A program made the translations under genes and the position numbers. From Gambelia wislizenii (lineage: Eukaryota; Chordata; Lepidosauria; Squamata; Crotaphytidae), in assembly GCA_030847615.1 (NCBI GenBank), contig JAUMIR010000001.1, positions 289,256,187 to 289,320,186 of the forward strand: a stretch of 64,000 bases of DNA. The letters are read 5' to 3'. The notes beneath the pieces were generated by a model, which saw only the letters and a program-made list of their open reading frames with translations, was not told where the DNA came from and did not search any database. Each line of letters begins with the position of its first letter. Position 1 is the first letter of the stretch. Below are positions 43,416 to 57,294 of this stretch, piece by piece.

Positions 43416-43934
43416 GTAAGTAGGGAGCCTTTTTTGCATTTTCATTCCCCGCTTCACCCCCATCCCTGCCGGAAATTTAATAATGAACATTGCAACAGTT
43501 TGATAGGCTAAATACTTGAGAACAATTGAAGGAGAAAGAGAATGAAGGAAATCTCAGGGTACACAAGAAGGAAGGTGCAGGCCCTTAGAAAAAAATCCTA
43601 TACAGGAAATCATCTTTTAATATTACTTTTTTTGTGTGCAGGAATTTTGCCGGGATTCATCTGGGCTCACCCCTGTAATCTCCCTTCAGTGTCAGTACAC
43701 AATAGAACAATCCATGAAATAATCATAATCAAAATTTAGGAAAAGGCTTTCTTTTTTTCTTTTTTGGATCACAACTGCTAGAATCCCATACCAGCGTGGT
43801 TCCAACTTCTTAGGCATACTGGATAGGGAAGTCTGGGAACCATAGTCCCAAAAAGTAACTCTCCCAAGTTCTGTCTTAAAGACAGAAGTGCCTCTTGGTG
43901 TAGAATATGTGTCCATAACCAAATTGCCTCTCTA

Positions 43935-44185
43935 GAAACTTGTTGCTGTCGTTGTGTGCCTTCAAATAGTTTCTAACTTACTAGCTATACCTGACGTAAC
44001 ATACGCTGGTGGTGTGTTAAGGGTAAGTTGCTCTGTTGCCCTACCCCTGCTGCCGCCCCTGCTGCCACTTGACTTCCTGGGTCCCATCGCAGCAGCAATA
44101 GTGTGACCCCCTGGGCACCTGGGCAATATCAAAACCCATATCAAAAGTTGGTCTAGTTCTATAACACAGTAAATAATGTCCACTA
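43935..44185 (-). mobile_element. SINE tail fragment followed by a Helitron-like 3' end
   Basis: 43935-43980 is the reverse of a BovB-type SINE tail (gttgtgtgccttcaaatag). At 43981 the minus strand ends gcgtatgttacgtcaggtat, then agCTAG before T, resembling the Helitron-like end at 36667. Confidence 0.45.
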
Positions 44186-44239
44186 TTCCAGAAATCCAAT
44201 TAATTAGTTGGGAGGTCCATCTTCACTGACTCAGTTCTT

Positions 44240-44400
44240 ACAAAATAAACCATATATATATATATATATATATATTTATATGAATATGATCTGTTTCCTT
44301 TCCCAATGTGCTGATTGGCGGCTTAGGAAACATACCCAACCAATCCCCTCACTCCCTCAGCCAATCACCAACCACGTGTAAAAAAATGCAAAAACAAAAT
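44240..44400 (+). mobile_element. Helitron-like 5' fragment with (TA)n
   Basis: (TA)n at 44252-44275 precedes cccaatgtgctgattggcgg, then cttaggaaacatacccaacc, similar to 36300-36345 and to the minus strand at 46960-47035. Confidence 0.5.
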
Positions 44401-44632
44401 CCTAAAATAATACCCTGTAGCTGAACCATGTGAAAGGAACACTGCCACTCCAAGCTCCATGCTGTAACCACCACTTGAAACCCCACCAGAGCACATACTA
44501 ATACTAATACTACTAATAATACAATTAAACCCTTTAAATATCTTTTGTTGTCATGGACCCCCAAGACTTAACTCAAGATTTAAATCCTAACAACAATAAT
44601 ACCTGATAACAACGATAATAATACAATTACAA

Positions 44633-45032
44633 CAGTGCCTCTTAGCCTTTTCTTTACCAGTGGCCCCTTTAAAGATCTTTTGTTGCCATGGACCCACAGA
44701 ACATTAGATTTAAAACCCTAATAATCATAATCATAATAATGCCCAATAAATTATTATTATTATTATTATTATTATTATACAATTATACCATCCATGAAAT
44801 CTTCCCTCAGAGACACTGGAGTGGGAGCGAAGACTTTTCTCCTGCTTCTTCTTGCAAGTTTGTGGCTGGAGTGGATTGAATGGCAATGTGCAGGCCAAGC
44901 CAGCCTTTGCCTTGGCTCCTGTCACATGGCCATTCCACTGAGGTGGTCTGAGCAGTCTTCAAGTCTTCTCGGGCCCCCTGTGAGGACATCGAAGCCGCTG
45001 GGAGTCTCCAGACCCCAGGTTAAGACCCACTG
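44633..45032. mobile_element. hAT-like MITE, ~400 bp
   Basis: Left cagtgcctcttagcc and right ggttaagacccactg form imperfect hAT-type TIRs. The interior holds (ATT)n at 44751-44778 and matches 14490-14755. A partial second copy of its 5' part lies just upstream (44530-44590). An 8-bp target duplication is not evident. Confidence 0.65.
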
Positions 45033-46125
45033 GTCTAGATACTTGGCAAAAGTAGCATACAAAAGTTCTGCCTTGTTTAGAGAAGAGGGGGTCCAGGGAC
45101 CCTTGTCTACTGCTTGTAAAAATAGAAATTCATAGAAAAGGAAGTGAAGGAGTCTCTCCAGCAAGGGGTGGAATGGTCACCTCTGACAAGTCTTTGGGTT
45201 TGCCTTTGCCCTGCCCATAGACTGCTGCTCTGACACCAGCTGCCTTTTGAGGGCAGCATGCTGGATTCCCATTGGGGGGAGGCTGGTGGCCAAGGAGAGC
45301 CCATTTTCCTCCATTCTATTCCCCCTCCCTCACCAGCTTTGTCTCCTCCCACCAACTGGAGGTTTTTTTTAACAGGCAGCAGCCTGTCTGGTGCAGCATT
45401 TGCAAAGAAAGTCTGTCTTCCCACAGTAAGCAGAGCTAGGGGCAGCGAGAGGACCACAAAGGGTCCCCTTAGGAGGACAAAGAGGGCCTAGAACCCCAGG
45501 ACGACCTCCCACCTCCTTCCCACCCCTTCCCAGTTTGTTTGTTTGTTTGTTTTGCAGTCCGTACATTCCTCAGGGCAGAAGGTTTCCACTCAATATAGGC
45601 TTACTGAGAGGCACCTGGCACAGCCTGGGGACAAACTAACCCAGGAGTAGCCAAAACAGCAGAACTGCACAGCAGAAAGGGCACAAAAACAAGGGCTTCA
45701 GCTAGCAGCTGTTCCACAGCTCTGACCCAATTTTACACACAAATAGACTTACAGATAGTGAGGTTCATCCAAAAATATCTGGAGGTCTTTATCTTCAGTT
45801 TCAGTATAAAATAACACAATATATACACAGCAAACCTCATTAACAAACTCAACAGCAACACTCCTCTTTCTCCACAACACCAACCCATACACAATTCATT
45901 GTGTGCTTTGGCTATATAGGATGGTTTGCTAGTCATCCCTCTGCCTAGTCACAGCTGTGAACAAACCCACTTCAGCTGTGCTAGTCTGTGGTCTGTTGCT
46001 CCAACATTTTTTCCTTTTGCACTTAAAACAATATTACCCTAACATAAGGAGGGGGGAAAGGGCTCAAGTTTTTCAGTGCAGAAGGAGTGAAGAGCAGAGG
46101 AAGGAGGGAAAAACCTACCCTGTAA
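45033..46125. other. Intron sequence, no gene recognised
   Basis: 45240-45500 is GC-richer with open frames of ~116 and ~77 codons that match nothing. (TTTG)n near 45534-45555. Confidence 0.45.
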
Positions 46126-46128
46126 GGT

Positions 46129-46755
46129 CTCTCTCTCTCTGGCTTTACTTCGCAAACGAAGATTCAGGAAGGACACATCCCGCGCTTTCTGCAAGCGCGC
46201 TGATGACTAAAAAGGCCAATCCGAGATAAACAAGTCCGGTTGCAGAAAGCACAGCAGAAGGTCTCCTTGGGTGATGTTTTTGGGTTGTGATTCTTTCTGC
46301 GTTGTCGTTTCTCTTCAAGACTTGTTCATCGTGAGTTCTCAAATAAGGCTGCAGCATTGTGGATAGTGTGTCTCCATGCCTCCCGATGTGAGGCCAGGGC
46401 GGACCACTGTTGGTGATCAATTTGGCCGAGCCTGAGATGTTGTTTCAGGGAGTCTTTGTATCGCTTTTTTGGAGCGCCCCTCTTACGCTGACCCATGGCG
46501 AGTTCACCGTAAACTAGTATTTTGGGGAGGCAATGGTCCTCCATCCTAGAAGTGTGCCCTGCCCAGTGTAGCTGTGTTCTCAATATCATGGCCTCAATGC
46601 TGGTGATCCCTGCTTGCTCAAGGACAGCAAGATTCGTCACATAGTCAGTCCAGTGTATATTTAGGATTGTGCGTAGACAGCGCTGATGAAAGCGCTCGAG
46701 GAGCCGTAGGTGGTGGCGATAGGTGACCCATGTTTCAGATCCATAAAGGAGGATA
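46129..46755 (-). mobile_element. LINE 3' end with zinc finger and (GA)n tail
   Basis: The best-preserved coding copy. The minus strand at 46640-46326 encodes MTNLAVLEQAGITSIEAMIL, RTQLHWAGHTSRMEDH and GQRKRGAPKKRYKDSLKQHL, then in other frames the terminal finger. Tail (TC)n at 46129-46141. Confidence 0.8.
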
Positions 46756-46849
46756 GGGAAAGGAGGAAAAGGAAGAGGATGGGGGATGCATAGAAAGCAA
46801 TATTATTTTCCCCCTATACATGCATATTAAGACAGCAAGGGGAGCTGGC

Positions 46850-47042
46850 TGAGTATTTAGTTACTGCAGCTCAACAGGTAAAGATGTGGCTGTAGTCCAA
46901 TGAGGTGGTGCTGAAAAATGCCCTCAAGCTGCTGAATGGCTGGCCAACAGAGTGCTATGATTGGTTGGGTACGTTTCCTAAGTGCCCAATCAAGGACACT
47001 GGGAATGGCAACATACCCAAGAGAATTATAGAGAGAGAGATT
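46850..47042 (-). mobile_element. Helitron-like 5' fragment
   Basis: The minus strand reads tataattctcttgggtatgt, tgccattcccagtgtccttg, ggcacttaggaaacgtaccc, colinear with the 5' part of 36271. Confidence 0.6.
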
Positions 47043-47225
47043 GCAAAAGCTATCACAGGGTTTTCTTAGCAAGATTTGTTCAAAGGGTATGTCTTTGCCT
47101 CCATCTGAAGCTGAGAGAATGTGCCTTGCCCAAGGTCACCCAGTGTATTTTCATGGCCAAGAGGGAATTCGAATCTCGGTGTCCAGTGTCCTAGTCCAAC
47201 AGTCAAACCATGCACCATGCTAGAT
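47043..47225 (-). mobile_element. tRNA-derived SINE fragment
   Basis: The minus strand has a gattcgaattccc box-B-like motif, tacactgggtgaccttggg and aagaaaaccctgtgatagc. Confidence 0.7.
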
Positions 47226-47284
47226 CCCTCTCTAGGAATGCAAGCATTGTATCCAGATAAGTTTCCAGACTGCACGATGTAATG

Positions 47285-47510
47285 ATTTGAAATGTTGAAA
47301 TAGGACATTGGGGGACCTGGGTTTGAATTCCTACTAGGTCATGGAAAGCCACTGGGTGGCCTTGGGCAAGTCACACTCTATCAGCCTTAAAGGGAGTCTA
47401 TAGCAAACCCACTCTAAACAAATCATGCCAAGAAAACCCTGTGATAGGGTTGCCTTAGGGTCACCTTAAGTCAGAAGTGACTTGAAGGCACACAACTAAA
47501 ACAGCTACAA
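47285..47510 (+). mobile_element. tRNA-derived SINE with BovB-like tail
   Basis: Box-B-like gggtttgaattcc, body ccactgggtggccttgggca, tail gttgccttagggtcacctta and gtcagaagtgacttgaaggc. Confidence 0.85.
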
Positions 47511-47519
47511 GAACTACTA

Positions 47520-49865
47520 CTTTTCAATTTAGAAATTAAGTACTACCTATGGCTGGTAGTCAGATAGTAAAGGGACAGGTCACATAGTGAACTTTTTTTG
47601 CATAGTCCCTGAACCTGTTTAAATTTAGTGAACTTATCCCCAAGACAACAGTGAAGAAAGTGTTGTTGAAGTGCAATACCCGCCATAGCCCCAGCCAGTC
47701 TAGCCATTGTGAGAGATGGTTCAATAACACCTGGAGGGCCACGTGTTCCCTATCTCTGGCCTAGGAAGCATGCTTAGGTGGCTCCTTTAAGTCCCCCATC
47801 CACTCTTCTCCATTAAGTTAAATATTTGGAATATTTTGTGGGATGTTAGGGTGATCATGTTTCCTACTTTGCAGAGAAGAGTCCTCTCTTTCAGAGATGG
47901 TGAAGCCGTGTCTTTCCTGATGTTGCTGAACCACAACTCCCATTGCTGCATCTCACATTTGGTCTCTCATCATTGGCTGTGGCCTCATTAGAACTGGTGG
48001 GATTTGACATTCAACAACATCTTGACAGCCATGGGTTCTCTGCTGTATCTGAAGGGCTGCCCAGTCCAAGTCTGGTTTGAAGATAAAGAACCATCAGAAG
48101 AGAAAGCAGAGTCCTTGTCAAGCAGGCACATGGGTTCCTGATCACAGTCGTCCATGCTATAGAAAAATGTTTATAGTAATTATTTTAATATTTGCACCAG
48201 TATGTGCAAATTAGCATGTAAGTTGTACAGTGGAGCTCCTTTCAAGTGTTCATTTGTGTAGATTAAATATGCATGTGGCTCAAACATTCAAACGAGCAAC
48301 CCTGAGCTAGTTGCAAAAACTACCATAATCACCTCCTTGATGTGCTTATAAATGAATGAATACCTGCAGTAGATTTAGGTCTCCAGTAATGTCTTGTAAT
48401 TTCAATGTCACTGGTGACTTATTGGTACTGTGAGGAACAATCGCCCATCAAGAAAAGATTGCTTAAATATCATGTCTTTGCCATCCTACAGAAACTCATT
48501 GAAGAGTAGACCTATGGGGCCTTAACACGGAGGCACCCATCGAGAAGGCCATTTTCCATGTAATGATTTGCCATACTTGTGAAAAGACAGAGTGGTGAGG
48601 AACTTTAAGCAGAGTCTTTTCAGATTATCTTAAACCATTTGGGGATGTATATGGAAGAAAGTAATCATCAAGATACCCTTGGAAACATCACAGTATCATT
48701 TGGTCATTGAAAAGGTTTTGGAAGATCTCAGCTCCAAAGAATAATTGGGATGTCAGGGGATAAAAAGATGACACCAAAGTTTGTTAATGAACAGCTGGGG
48801 GTATCAGTGTAATATTATCAGGGGACTGCTTAGGGATTGGTTTTTTTAAACCCATTAATGTAACCCACTAAACCCACTTTTCAACATGCATCCCCAGGGC
48901 AGTAATCTCCTTCTCACAGGGAGGGGAATTGTGTGGCTCTCCAGAAACTGTTGAACCCCCTGCAGCCCCCATCCTTCCTCACCTTTGGTTACTCTGGCTA
49001 GGGCTGCTGGGAGTTGCAGTTCAACCACTTCTGGAGGATTGCATGATTCCCATTCCTTACCTATGGCCTGATTTTGCCAACCCCTTTGAAGGGTTGAATT
49101 TGAATTTTAAACATCACTTTGGAAGTCTCACCTCCACCTCCCCCCACAAAAAAAAATAACATGCTGTTTGGGTCAGAAAATGGCCCCATTTGTGTATTGT
49201 TTACTCTAAGAATTCTTGAAGGATGGCTTAAAAGAATGAAAGCGGTCCATGTTTCAAAGACTTTTAAAGAGGACACACCATTACTGTGTTACATACAATT
49301 TACTCCGTTGCCTTTCTGTATTCCCTCTAGTCTAGTCAGCATACTTTCCTACCGGGAGTATGTTAGAAAGATGCAAGAAAAAAAGTAGGTCAGGCTTAGT
49401 TCTCCTGACACTAAGCGGGGGGAAAGTAGCATGTGGCATATAATGGATTTCACAGTATTTCCCTGAGATCCAACCTTTGCATATAATACAAAGACATGGG
49501 CATATATGCGAATGTATAATTGAGAGCTTTCTGGTTGTATTTCTTCCTTTTTTTAAAGAAGCTTGTAGTGACTTCTGTGATGGTTTTGATCCATCAAGGA
49601 CTATTAAGGCCAAATCTAGAGACAGAAAAAGTGAAGTTCCTGATGAAGTGTGGCAGTTAATAGGGTGGATGTGTCTTGTCAATTAAAATTCTCACAAAAA
49701 ATGAAAAACTACAGGAGATCTATTTTTAGTGGCCCTTTGCCTTGTGGTGCTTTCTTCTCCTGAAGACTTTCAATTACAGAATCAGAAGCACAAGAACAAG
49801 TGACAGTACCAACAGGTGTAAAGAAATATGCAGAATCGAAAACTTTTCAATATATTTGCATATCC
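47520..49865. other. Intron sequence with hAT-like MITE relics
   Basis: Around 47665-47765, 47910-48060 and 48925-49065 are phrases of the reptile hAT-like MITE (ggctgctgggagttgcagtt, accacaactcccattgctgc, ggagggccacgtgttcccta). No gene recognised elsewhere. Confidence 0.45.
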
Positions 49866-49871
49866 CAGGTC

Positions 49872-50096
49872 TAATCTAGGGACCCCTAGTGGCACAGTGG
49901 TTAAATGCCAGTACTGCAAGCCACAAGGTTATGAGTTCAATCCCAGGGGGCTCCAAGGTTGACTCAGCCTTCCATTCTTTTGGTAGCTTGGTAAAATGAT
50001 TACCCAGCTTGTTGGGGTCAATTAGCTAAACACATTGTAAACCACTTAGGGAGTGCTTTGGCATTGATAAGTGGTATAGAAATAGAAGTGCTATTG
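49872..50096 (+). mobile_element. tRNA-derived SINE (second type)
   Basis: The head gggacccctagtggcacag with tggttaaatgcc is box-A-like and gagttcaatccc box-B-like. The body aaggttgactcagccttcc and tail aaccacttagggagtgcttt, then gataagtggtatagaaatag, end in agaagtgctattg. The tail is interrupted by the Penelope-like insertion. Confidence 0.8.
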
Positions 50097-50699
50097 ATTT
50101 TCCTTGGTTTTTTCCCAGGCTGTGAGGCTGTGTTCTGGAATAGTTTCTTTCTGATGTTTCACCTGCATCTGTGGCTGGCATCTTCAGAGAATGGTTGGGT
50201 AGGAGTGTGTGGAGTTCATATATTGTGAACCCCTGTTGGGGAGTATATGTACATTTGTGTAATTGAATGGTTAGTTTCTGGGTATAAAAATGCAAGGATT
50301 GTTAGTGTCTGTTTGGCTAATGGTTGGTTGATGGGCCATTATCTCCTGGAAATCCCCTTGTCCCTGGAGATTCCTTTATAAGTGTTAGGTTTTTATTCTA
50401 TTGTTTTTCAAAACTGGGAACCAGATTTTGTTTACTTTTAGGGTTTCTTCTTTCCTGTTGAAGTTGTCCAGGTGTTTGTGGATTTCAATCACTTCTCTGT
50501 GCATTCTGACATGATAGTTGTTGGCCCGGTCCAGAATTTCTGTGTTTTTAAATAGCATTTTGTGTCCAGGTTGGTTTATAATACGTTCTGATGATGATGA
50601 TTTTTCTGGCTGGCCCAGTCTGCAGTGTCTCTTGGACAGCCCGGAAAAAAACCAAGGAAAATCTATGGATGCTGGCCGTGAAAGCCTTCGACTTCACAC
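50097..50699 (-). mobile_element. Penelope-like element, 3' (GIY-YIG C-terminal) fragment
   Basis: The minus strand encodes the end of a Penelope-type endonuclease: KNTEILDRANNYHVRMHREV, IEIHKHLDNFNRKEETLKVN and KIWFPVL. Complementary copies of (c/g)ggaaaaaaccaaggaaaa lie at both ends. The insertion is bounded by exact copies of agaagtgctattg (50084-50096 and 50700-50712). Confidence 0.8.
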
Positions 50700-50712
50700 A
50701 GAAGTGCTATTG

Positions 50713-51095
50713 CTATCTACTGTAGCCAACAGTGATTTTTTAAAAAGAAAACACTGGCTTCATTAGATTGATGCCATACAGCCATCACGCATATAATATG
50801 GAATAAAATAAAGTTCTTTATCCTAACAGACCATGTGCCTAATTTCTTTTGAGAGAGCTCCTTCACGGGGAAAGTGCTGATTCTCCCATGTGACCTAGTG
50901 GGGCTTCTGACACTACGTTCACAATAAGCAGAAAGAGCCAGTTATCTGAAAGTAGGAATCATTACCATAGCCCAGCATACTTTGTAACCAATATGTAGCA
51001 GAAATCAGCAAGTGTAGGCTTCATAGGTTTCCTTTCCTCTGGTCCTAAGGAACATGGGGACTTCTGTCACTTTAATTTCTGATAGGAAGAAAATC
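50713..51095. other. Intron sequence, nothing recognised
   Basis: No frames or repeats that I can name. Confidence 0.45.
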
Positions 51096-51475
51096 AACTC
51101 ATTTGAAATGTGGTGCTGGAAAAGAGTTCTATGGATACCGCGGACTGCTAAAAAGACAAATAAATGGGTCCTAGAGCAAATCAAGCCTGAACTCTCCCTA
51201 GAAACCAAGATGACTAAACTTTGAAACTAAACTTTGATAAAGATTGTTATACTTTGAAAGATATAACATACTAGAAAAGGCAATGATGCTTGGTAAGGTA
51301 GGAGGCAGTAGGAAAAGAGGAAGACCAAATTCCAGATGAACAGACTCAATCAAGGATGCCATGGCCCTGAGCCTGTAAGACCAGAGCAGAGTTGTTTGGA
51401 ATAGGGTGACTTGTAGGTCCCTCATTCATAGGGTGGCCATAAGTCGAAGTTGACTTGGTGGCAGCTAACAACAAA
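51096..51475 (+). mobile_element. RTE-BovB LINE 3' fragment
   Basis: Colinear with 35650-36012: tttgaaatgtggtgctgga, aatcaagcctgaactctccc, aatgatgcttggtaaggtag, cattcatagggtggccataa, ending gtcgaagttgacttggtgg. ORF lesions throughout. Confidence 0.75.
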
Positions 51476-51479
51476 CTAA

Positions 51480-52380
51480 CAATTTGCTGCCTCTCCAGAC
51501 ACCCCAGAATCAGGAAAATCTCTTTCTCTTTCTCTCTTTCTCTCTCTGCCTAATTCACATGGAAAGTAATTTCTGGACTTACTCCTCTGCCTCTGAAGGG
51601 CAGCTTGTCTATTACATTCTCATTTTGTTATATGAGAGATTCAGCACTGATACATATTGAGCTGTGTGTGTGGTTTTCAGCAGAGAATTCTGAGATAATT
51701 TCCTCTGTGGTTAATGCACTTTAAAGAGAACATTGTCATTTTAGGAACTGCATGTCATTTTTGTATAAGAGCGTATACTAAAAACTTAAATAGGATTCAT
51801 TTTTGGAATCAGTAATCAAGGTAGAGCATTAAAATTCTCATTGAAGCCTTGTGTCTTCAGTACAACATTAAAGGAACCTTCATCACAGTAGCCCACCCCC
51901 CCCTTGAAATTAAAAGAACTCTCTGTTCCCTTTGTGTCTAAAAGCAGAAGAAAGCACACACACATACATGCACTAAAATCAAAATTATAATCATAAATTA
52001 ATGATAAAGCATTTGTTTCTCATTTGGATTTTAAAAAAAGACAATAAATTGGAATACATAATTCTAACCACAAATTATCATTGCAATCCTGTGGTCCTTA
52101 GGAGGGTGAGTCAGGAACCATGGGGAAATGGAGGTCTTTTCCTTGCTCAGGTGGAGAAAGAAACCCTCTCCAGATGCACTGCAGCCCTCTGCTACTGTGG
52201 GACTATCCTGTCAGTGGTAGAACCAAACTAAGATGATTTGGGAACAGACTGGAGGCAGCTAAAGCTCCACCAGAATGTGGAACTAGCACATTATTGGTAA
52301 CCCATTTATGCTGATTGGTTTAATTGTCAATTTGAGCATTCTAACTTAATGAGAGTCAATTTTGTTGGATTTTATGCCAT
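51480..52380. other. Intron sequence, nothing recognised
   Basis: Short CT-rich tract at 51520-51548. No gene. Confidence 0.45.
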
Positions 52381-52381
52381 A

Positions 52382-53100
52382 TAGGTATACCTCAGTTAAT
52401 AAAGTTGATGTGTTCCTGGACATTACTTCTTTAAGAGAAATTTTAGTACCAGAGGCAAAAATAACATGGAAAGAATAGAGATAGGTTCCTTCACCACAAA
52501 AAAGAAGAGCAGTTCAACATGTTTTCAGTAAACTAGAAAAATATGCACATGTGAAAGGTGAGATAAGCCTTGGATAAGTGATCAAAAAACATTGTGAACC
52601 TTCTAGAGATCACTTGAAAGCTTTTTTCCAGAATGCATCCAGGGATGATTTTCCTCCCTCTCGCCAGCTTCCAATATGTTATGATTTTCATTTTGGTGGC
52701 CAAGATTATTGATGTGTTCTTTTTAAACATGTGAGTGTAGCTGGTGAGGCAGGCATATCTGCTCTTCTTTTCTCTCTGTTTTGCTCTTCTCACATTCTCA
52801 GTAAGGGAATCTGGAGGCTGCTGCTATATATTTTGCCTGTTGTAGGGAGGCACACACAGCTAAAGTAAGGTCACCTAGAGTAGAATGCCCTTCCTTACAG
52901 CTCAAGTTCTATTGCATTGTTTGCTGCAGACATGCTGCTGCAACCTGACACCTTCCTTCACCCTCCTCCTAATGTCAATGCAGCTAAAAATGCTTCCAGC
53001 TAGACAGAGAATATGATGGAAAAGGAGACTGGGCAGGCATAAAAAGATTTTGTAAAAAGAAGCTTTTTTGTCATATTCTTTGTTAACTGAGGTATGCCTC
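52382..53100. mobile_element. Non-autonomous TIR transposon, Tc1/mariner (Tigger-like), 719 bp
   Basis: Left end taggtatacctcagttaat and right end (reverse complement) gaggcatacctcagttaac; TA at 52380-52381 and 53101-53102. The ends resemble Tigger-type 'aggcatacctc' termini. No transposase frame. Confidence 0.75.
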
Positions 53101-53104
53101 TATT

Positions 53105-54652
<1,548 letters not shown>

Positions 54653-54659
54653 TAGATTC

Positions 54660-56840
54660 TTAGATAGAGACAGATATATTCACAATAGCACAGAAAGAAG
54701 GTCTCATGATTTTGGAAAACCTTAATAATCTAAGTTCACATTCTGATTCAAGTTTCCAGTTCACATTCATGCCATTATACATTTCCGTGCAATGTTGTGT
54801 CATGTTGACAGCCATTAATTAATCAATGCAATGTGGTATAGATTCATAAGGCAACCATTTCCACCCTTTTTGGGCAAGCATAATGGCTCTGCAAAATCTG
54901 GATTTGGCCATAGGAGCTTCAACGGTATCATTTATAATATATTATTTTCCCTGAGAAAGCTTGCTTCAGGCCCCTCCTGGCACAGGTCACGCGTGAGCAA
55001 TTAATTCCCTAAGAAATGAAGCTGTGCAACTTAAAGCATCAACTGTAATTTCATTCTGAAAGGAAGATGGGTAGCATAATGTTACACATTTTAAGATCCC
55101 AAATGTATTGGAGTAGATGATGGTGAGAACTCTGTTGGTGCCTTATTCCCTAACTGGGATGTTTCAGGATTAAAGTGACGTGTTGCTGTCCCTGTTTGTT
55201 TGCTTGCTTGCTAACTGAAAAACAGAATTAAAGGCAATAATTGAAAGCAGAAGCAGTGAAGGAGTGGCTGTTTCACCTTTTTTCTTTCTGTGTTTTTTTC
55301 ACTCAGAATCATGGAAATTGCTTTCCTACCCACAAGCAAGGGAAAATACTATGGCTTGACATCCTGGTCAATATTTACAAGATTGTAAATCTCATAACTT
55401 TTGGGATATGGGTTTACAGTCATTGATGGCCAAACATGACCCCAAAAACCAACCTCTTAAGCCAAGCACCACCCAAATGCAGGGTTTCCAAGACTCTGGA
55501 AAATGAGGACTAAGATAATCTTTTAGTTGTGGGACACGCTGAGTTAAGCAGTTGAGGCAGGACAAGTCTTTCCAGCTGTGTGTCTCAACCTGCCCTGTGA
55601 CCGGAAAAGTGCTACAGTTGCCATTTCCTAGTGCCCTGATCAGCAATGCCTCAGAAACCTTCAGTTGGGGGCATTGCCTGGCCTTAGAGGTAGGTCTTTT
55701 GGGGGGTGGCATCTGTTAAAGTAGCTACGATGACAGAGCTCCACCATTAAAGCTATGTCTAATGATGCAGAACATCAGCCTATGTTTTCCCTTGCACATA
55801 TTATGGGTGTCTGTGTGCCTGCATACACAGACACAGACACACACACAGACACACATACACACACACATGAGAAACCATGAAATGGCCTCCATTACTCTTC
55901 TTTGTCAAGTGCTCCTTTTTGGTAAGCAAATCAAAAAAGAAACAAGCATATCATGAAAAGATAGAAGCACTGAAGAGTGTATAACATGTAGTTTTACCCC
56001 AAGTCAACCAAATTTTAACATTTTTCTTGGAAAAGCCTAATTTCTATACTATCACCTTTAAAGTGCTTTAATTTATGTCCAAAAAGATGGAAGATGGGGA
56101 GACTAACATGGCTACTTCTATGATTTAAATCTTTTTGGGTATGCTGAAATCAACAGGACCAAACAAGATTTTAATCCTGGCAGTTTAATTAACATTCGGT
56201 TCCAAATATTTTAATAATATGGGACTAAATCCAGTGTTAGGCCAACTTAAAATAGACTCATAGGTTTCATTTGACCACAGTACCCTATTTCCACTCTGTT
56301 ATGAAAAGTGTGTAAATGACTGAGTTCTAAAGAAGAGCACAACAGCTAGCAGTGCATATTCCCAGTGGAGATGGGATGTGGAGCAGTTCTTCAGTTGGAG
56401 TTCCCACCTTACACAGAAAGCATTCTTTTGAAACTGTAGCGAGTTCCTGGAGCATATTCTGATAAGATGTGTGAGGGCTCAAAGGTGCCCTCAAGTCCTT
56501 GGGGGCACCAAAAGCAGCCTTTTGGATTCTATCCAATATATTTGTGCTGATTCAGATGTTTTTGAGAATTTGAATCACCTTGTACTGAAGCTTTTTAGGG
56601 TATAGCCATGGTAGGAAAATGGAGGTAATTGATAAACAAAACAAACAATAGTAATTCTTTGACAAGCAACCTTTCCATCATTAAGCATGTTTCCTGGTCC
56701 AAGTCCAACACAAACTCAGACTTCTTGCTATTGGTTTGTTGTTGCTGTTGTTTTTCATTTTGGAGTCTGGGCTTAGAAAGTCCACCAAGTCCAAAATCAA
56801 GCTAATCCAGGCCAAGTGCCAAGTGCAGGTGCATGTACAC
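54660..56840. other. Intron sequence, nothing recognised
   Basis: An (AC)n-like tract lies at 55825-55868. No exon of the channel was found. Confidence 0.5.
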
Positions 56841-56844
56841 TGTA

Positions 56845-57052
56845 ATAATAATGCAGTTTGACACCACTTTAACTGTCATGCCTCCATCCTACATAATCCA
56901 GGGATTTGTAGTTTTGTGAGGAACCAGCACTCTTTGGTAGAGAAAGCTAAAGACCTTGTAAAACTGCAAATCCCAGGATTCCGTAGGATGGGGCTACTGC
57001 ACTTAAAGTGGTATCAAACTGCATTATTTCTATACTGTAGATGAACCCTGAG
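56845..57052. mobile_element. MITE ('aactacaaatcccagga' family)
   Basis: Left ataatgcagtttgacaccac, right tatcaaactgcattatttct; inner arms cagggatttgtagtttt and aaactgcaaatcccagga. Confidence 0.75.
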
Positions 57053-57094
57053 GCTACTCTAATTAACAGAAAAATCAATGCTAAACTTAAGAAA

Positions 57095-57290
57095 GTAAGA
57101 GGCTGCCTCATAGTGAATCAGACTGCTGGTCCATCTTACCTAGTTGTGTCCCCTGACCAGCAAGAGCTCTCTAGATTTTTTTTTCACTTTTTTTTTTTTT
57201 TTTAATCCAACCCTGCCTGAATTTTCCAGGAATTGAACCTGGTGCTTTCTTCTTGCAAAACATGTGTTCCCCAGAGAGCCTTACTTCTTT
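57095..57290 (-). mobile_element. tRNA-derived SINE
   Basis: The minus strand has ggaacacatgttttgcaaga as head, box-B-like caggttcaattcc, an A-rich tract, then gctggtcaggggacacaact, and ends gattcactatgaggcagcct. Same family as 4196. Confidence 0.65.
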
Positions 57291-57294
57291 GTCT

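Noticed and set aside
44560..44790. AAT/ATT repeats that might look like a CRISPR-like array
   Set aside because: They are simple microsatellites inside a hAT-like repeat in an animal genome. There are no spacers.
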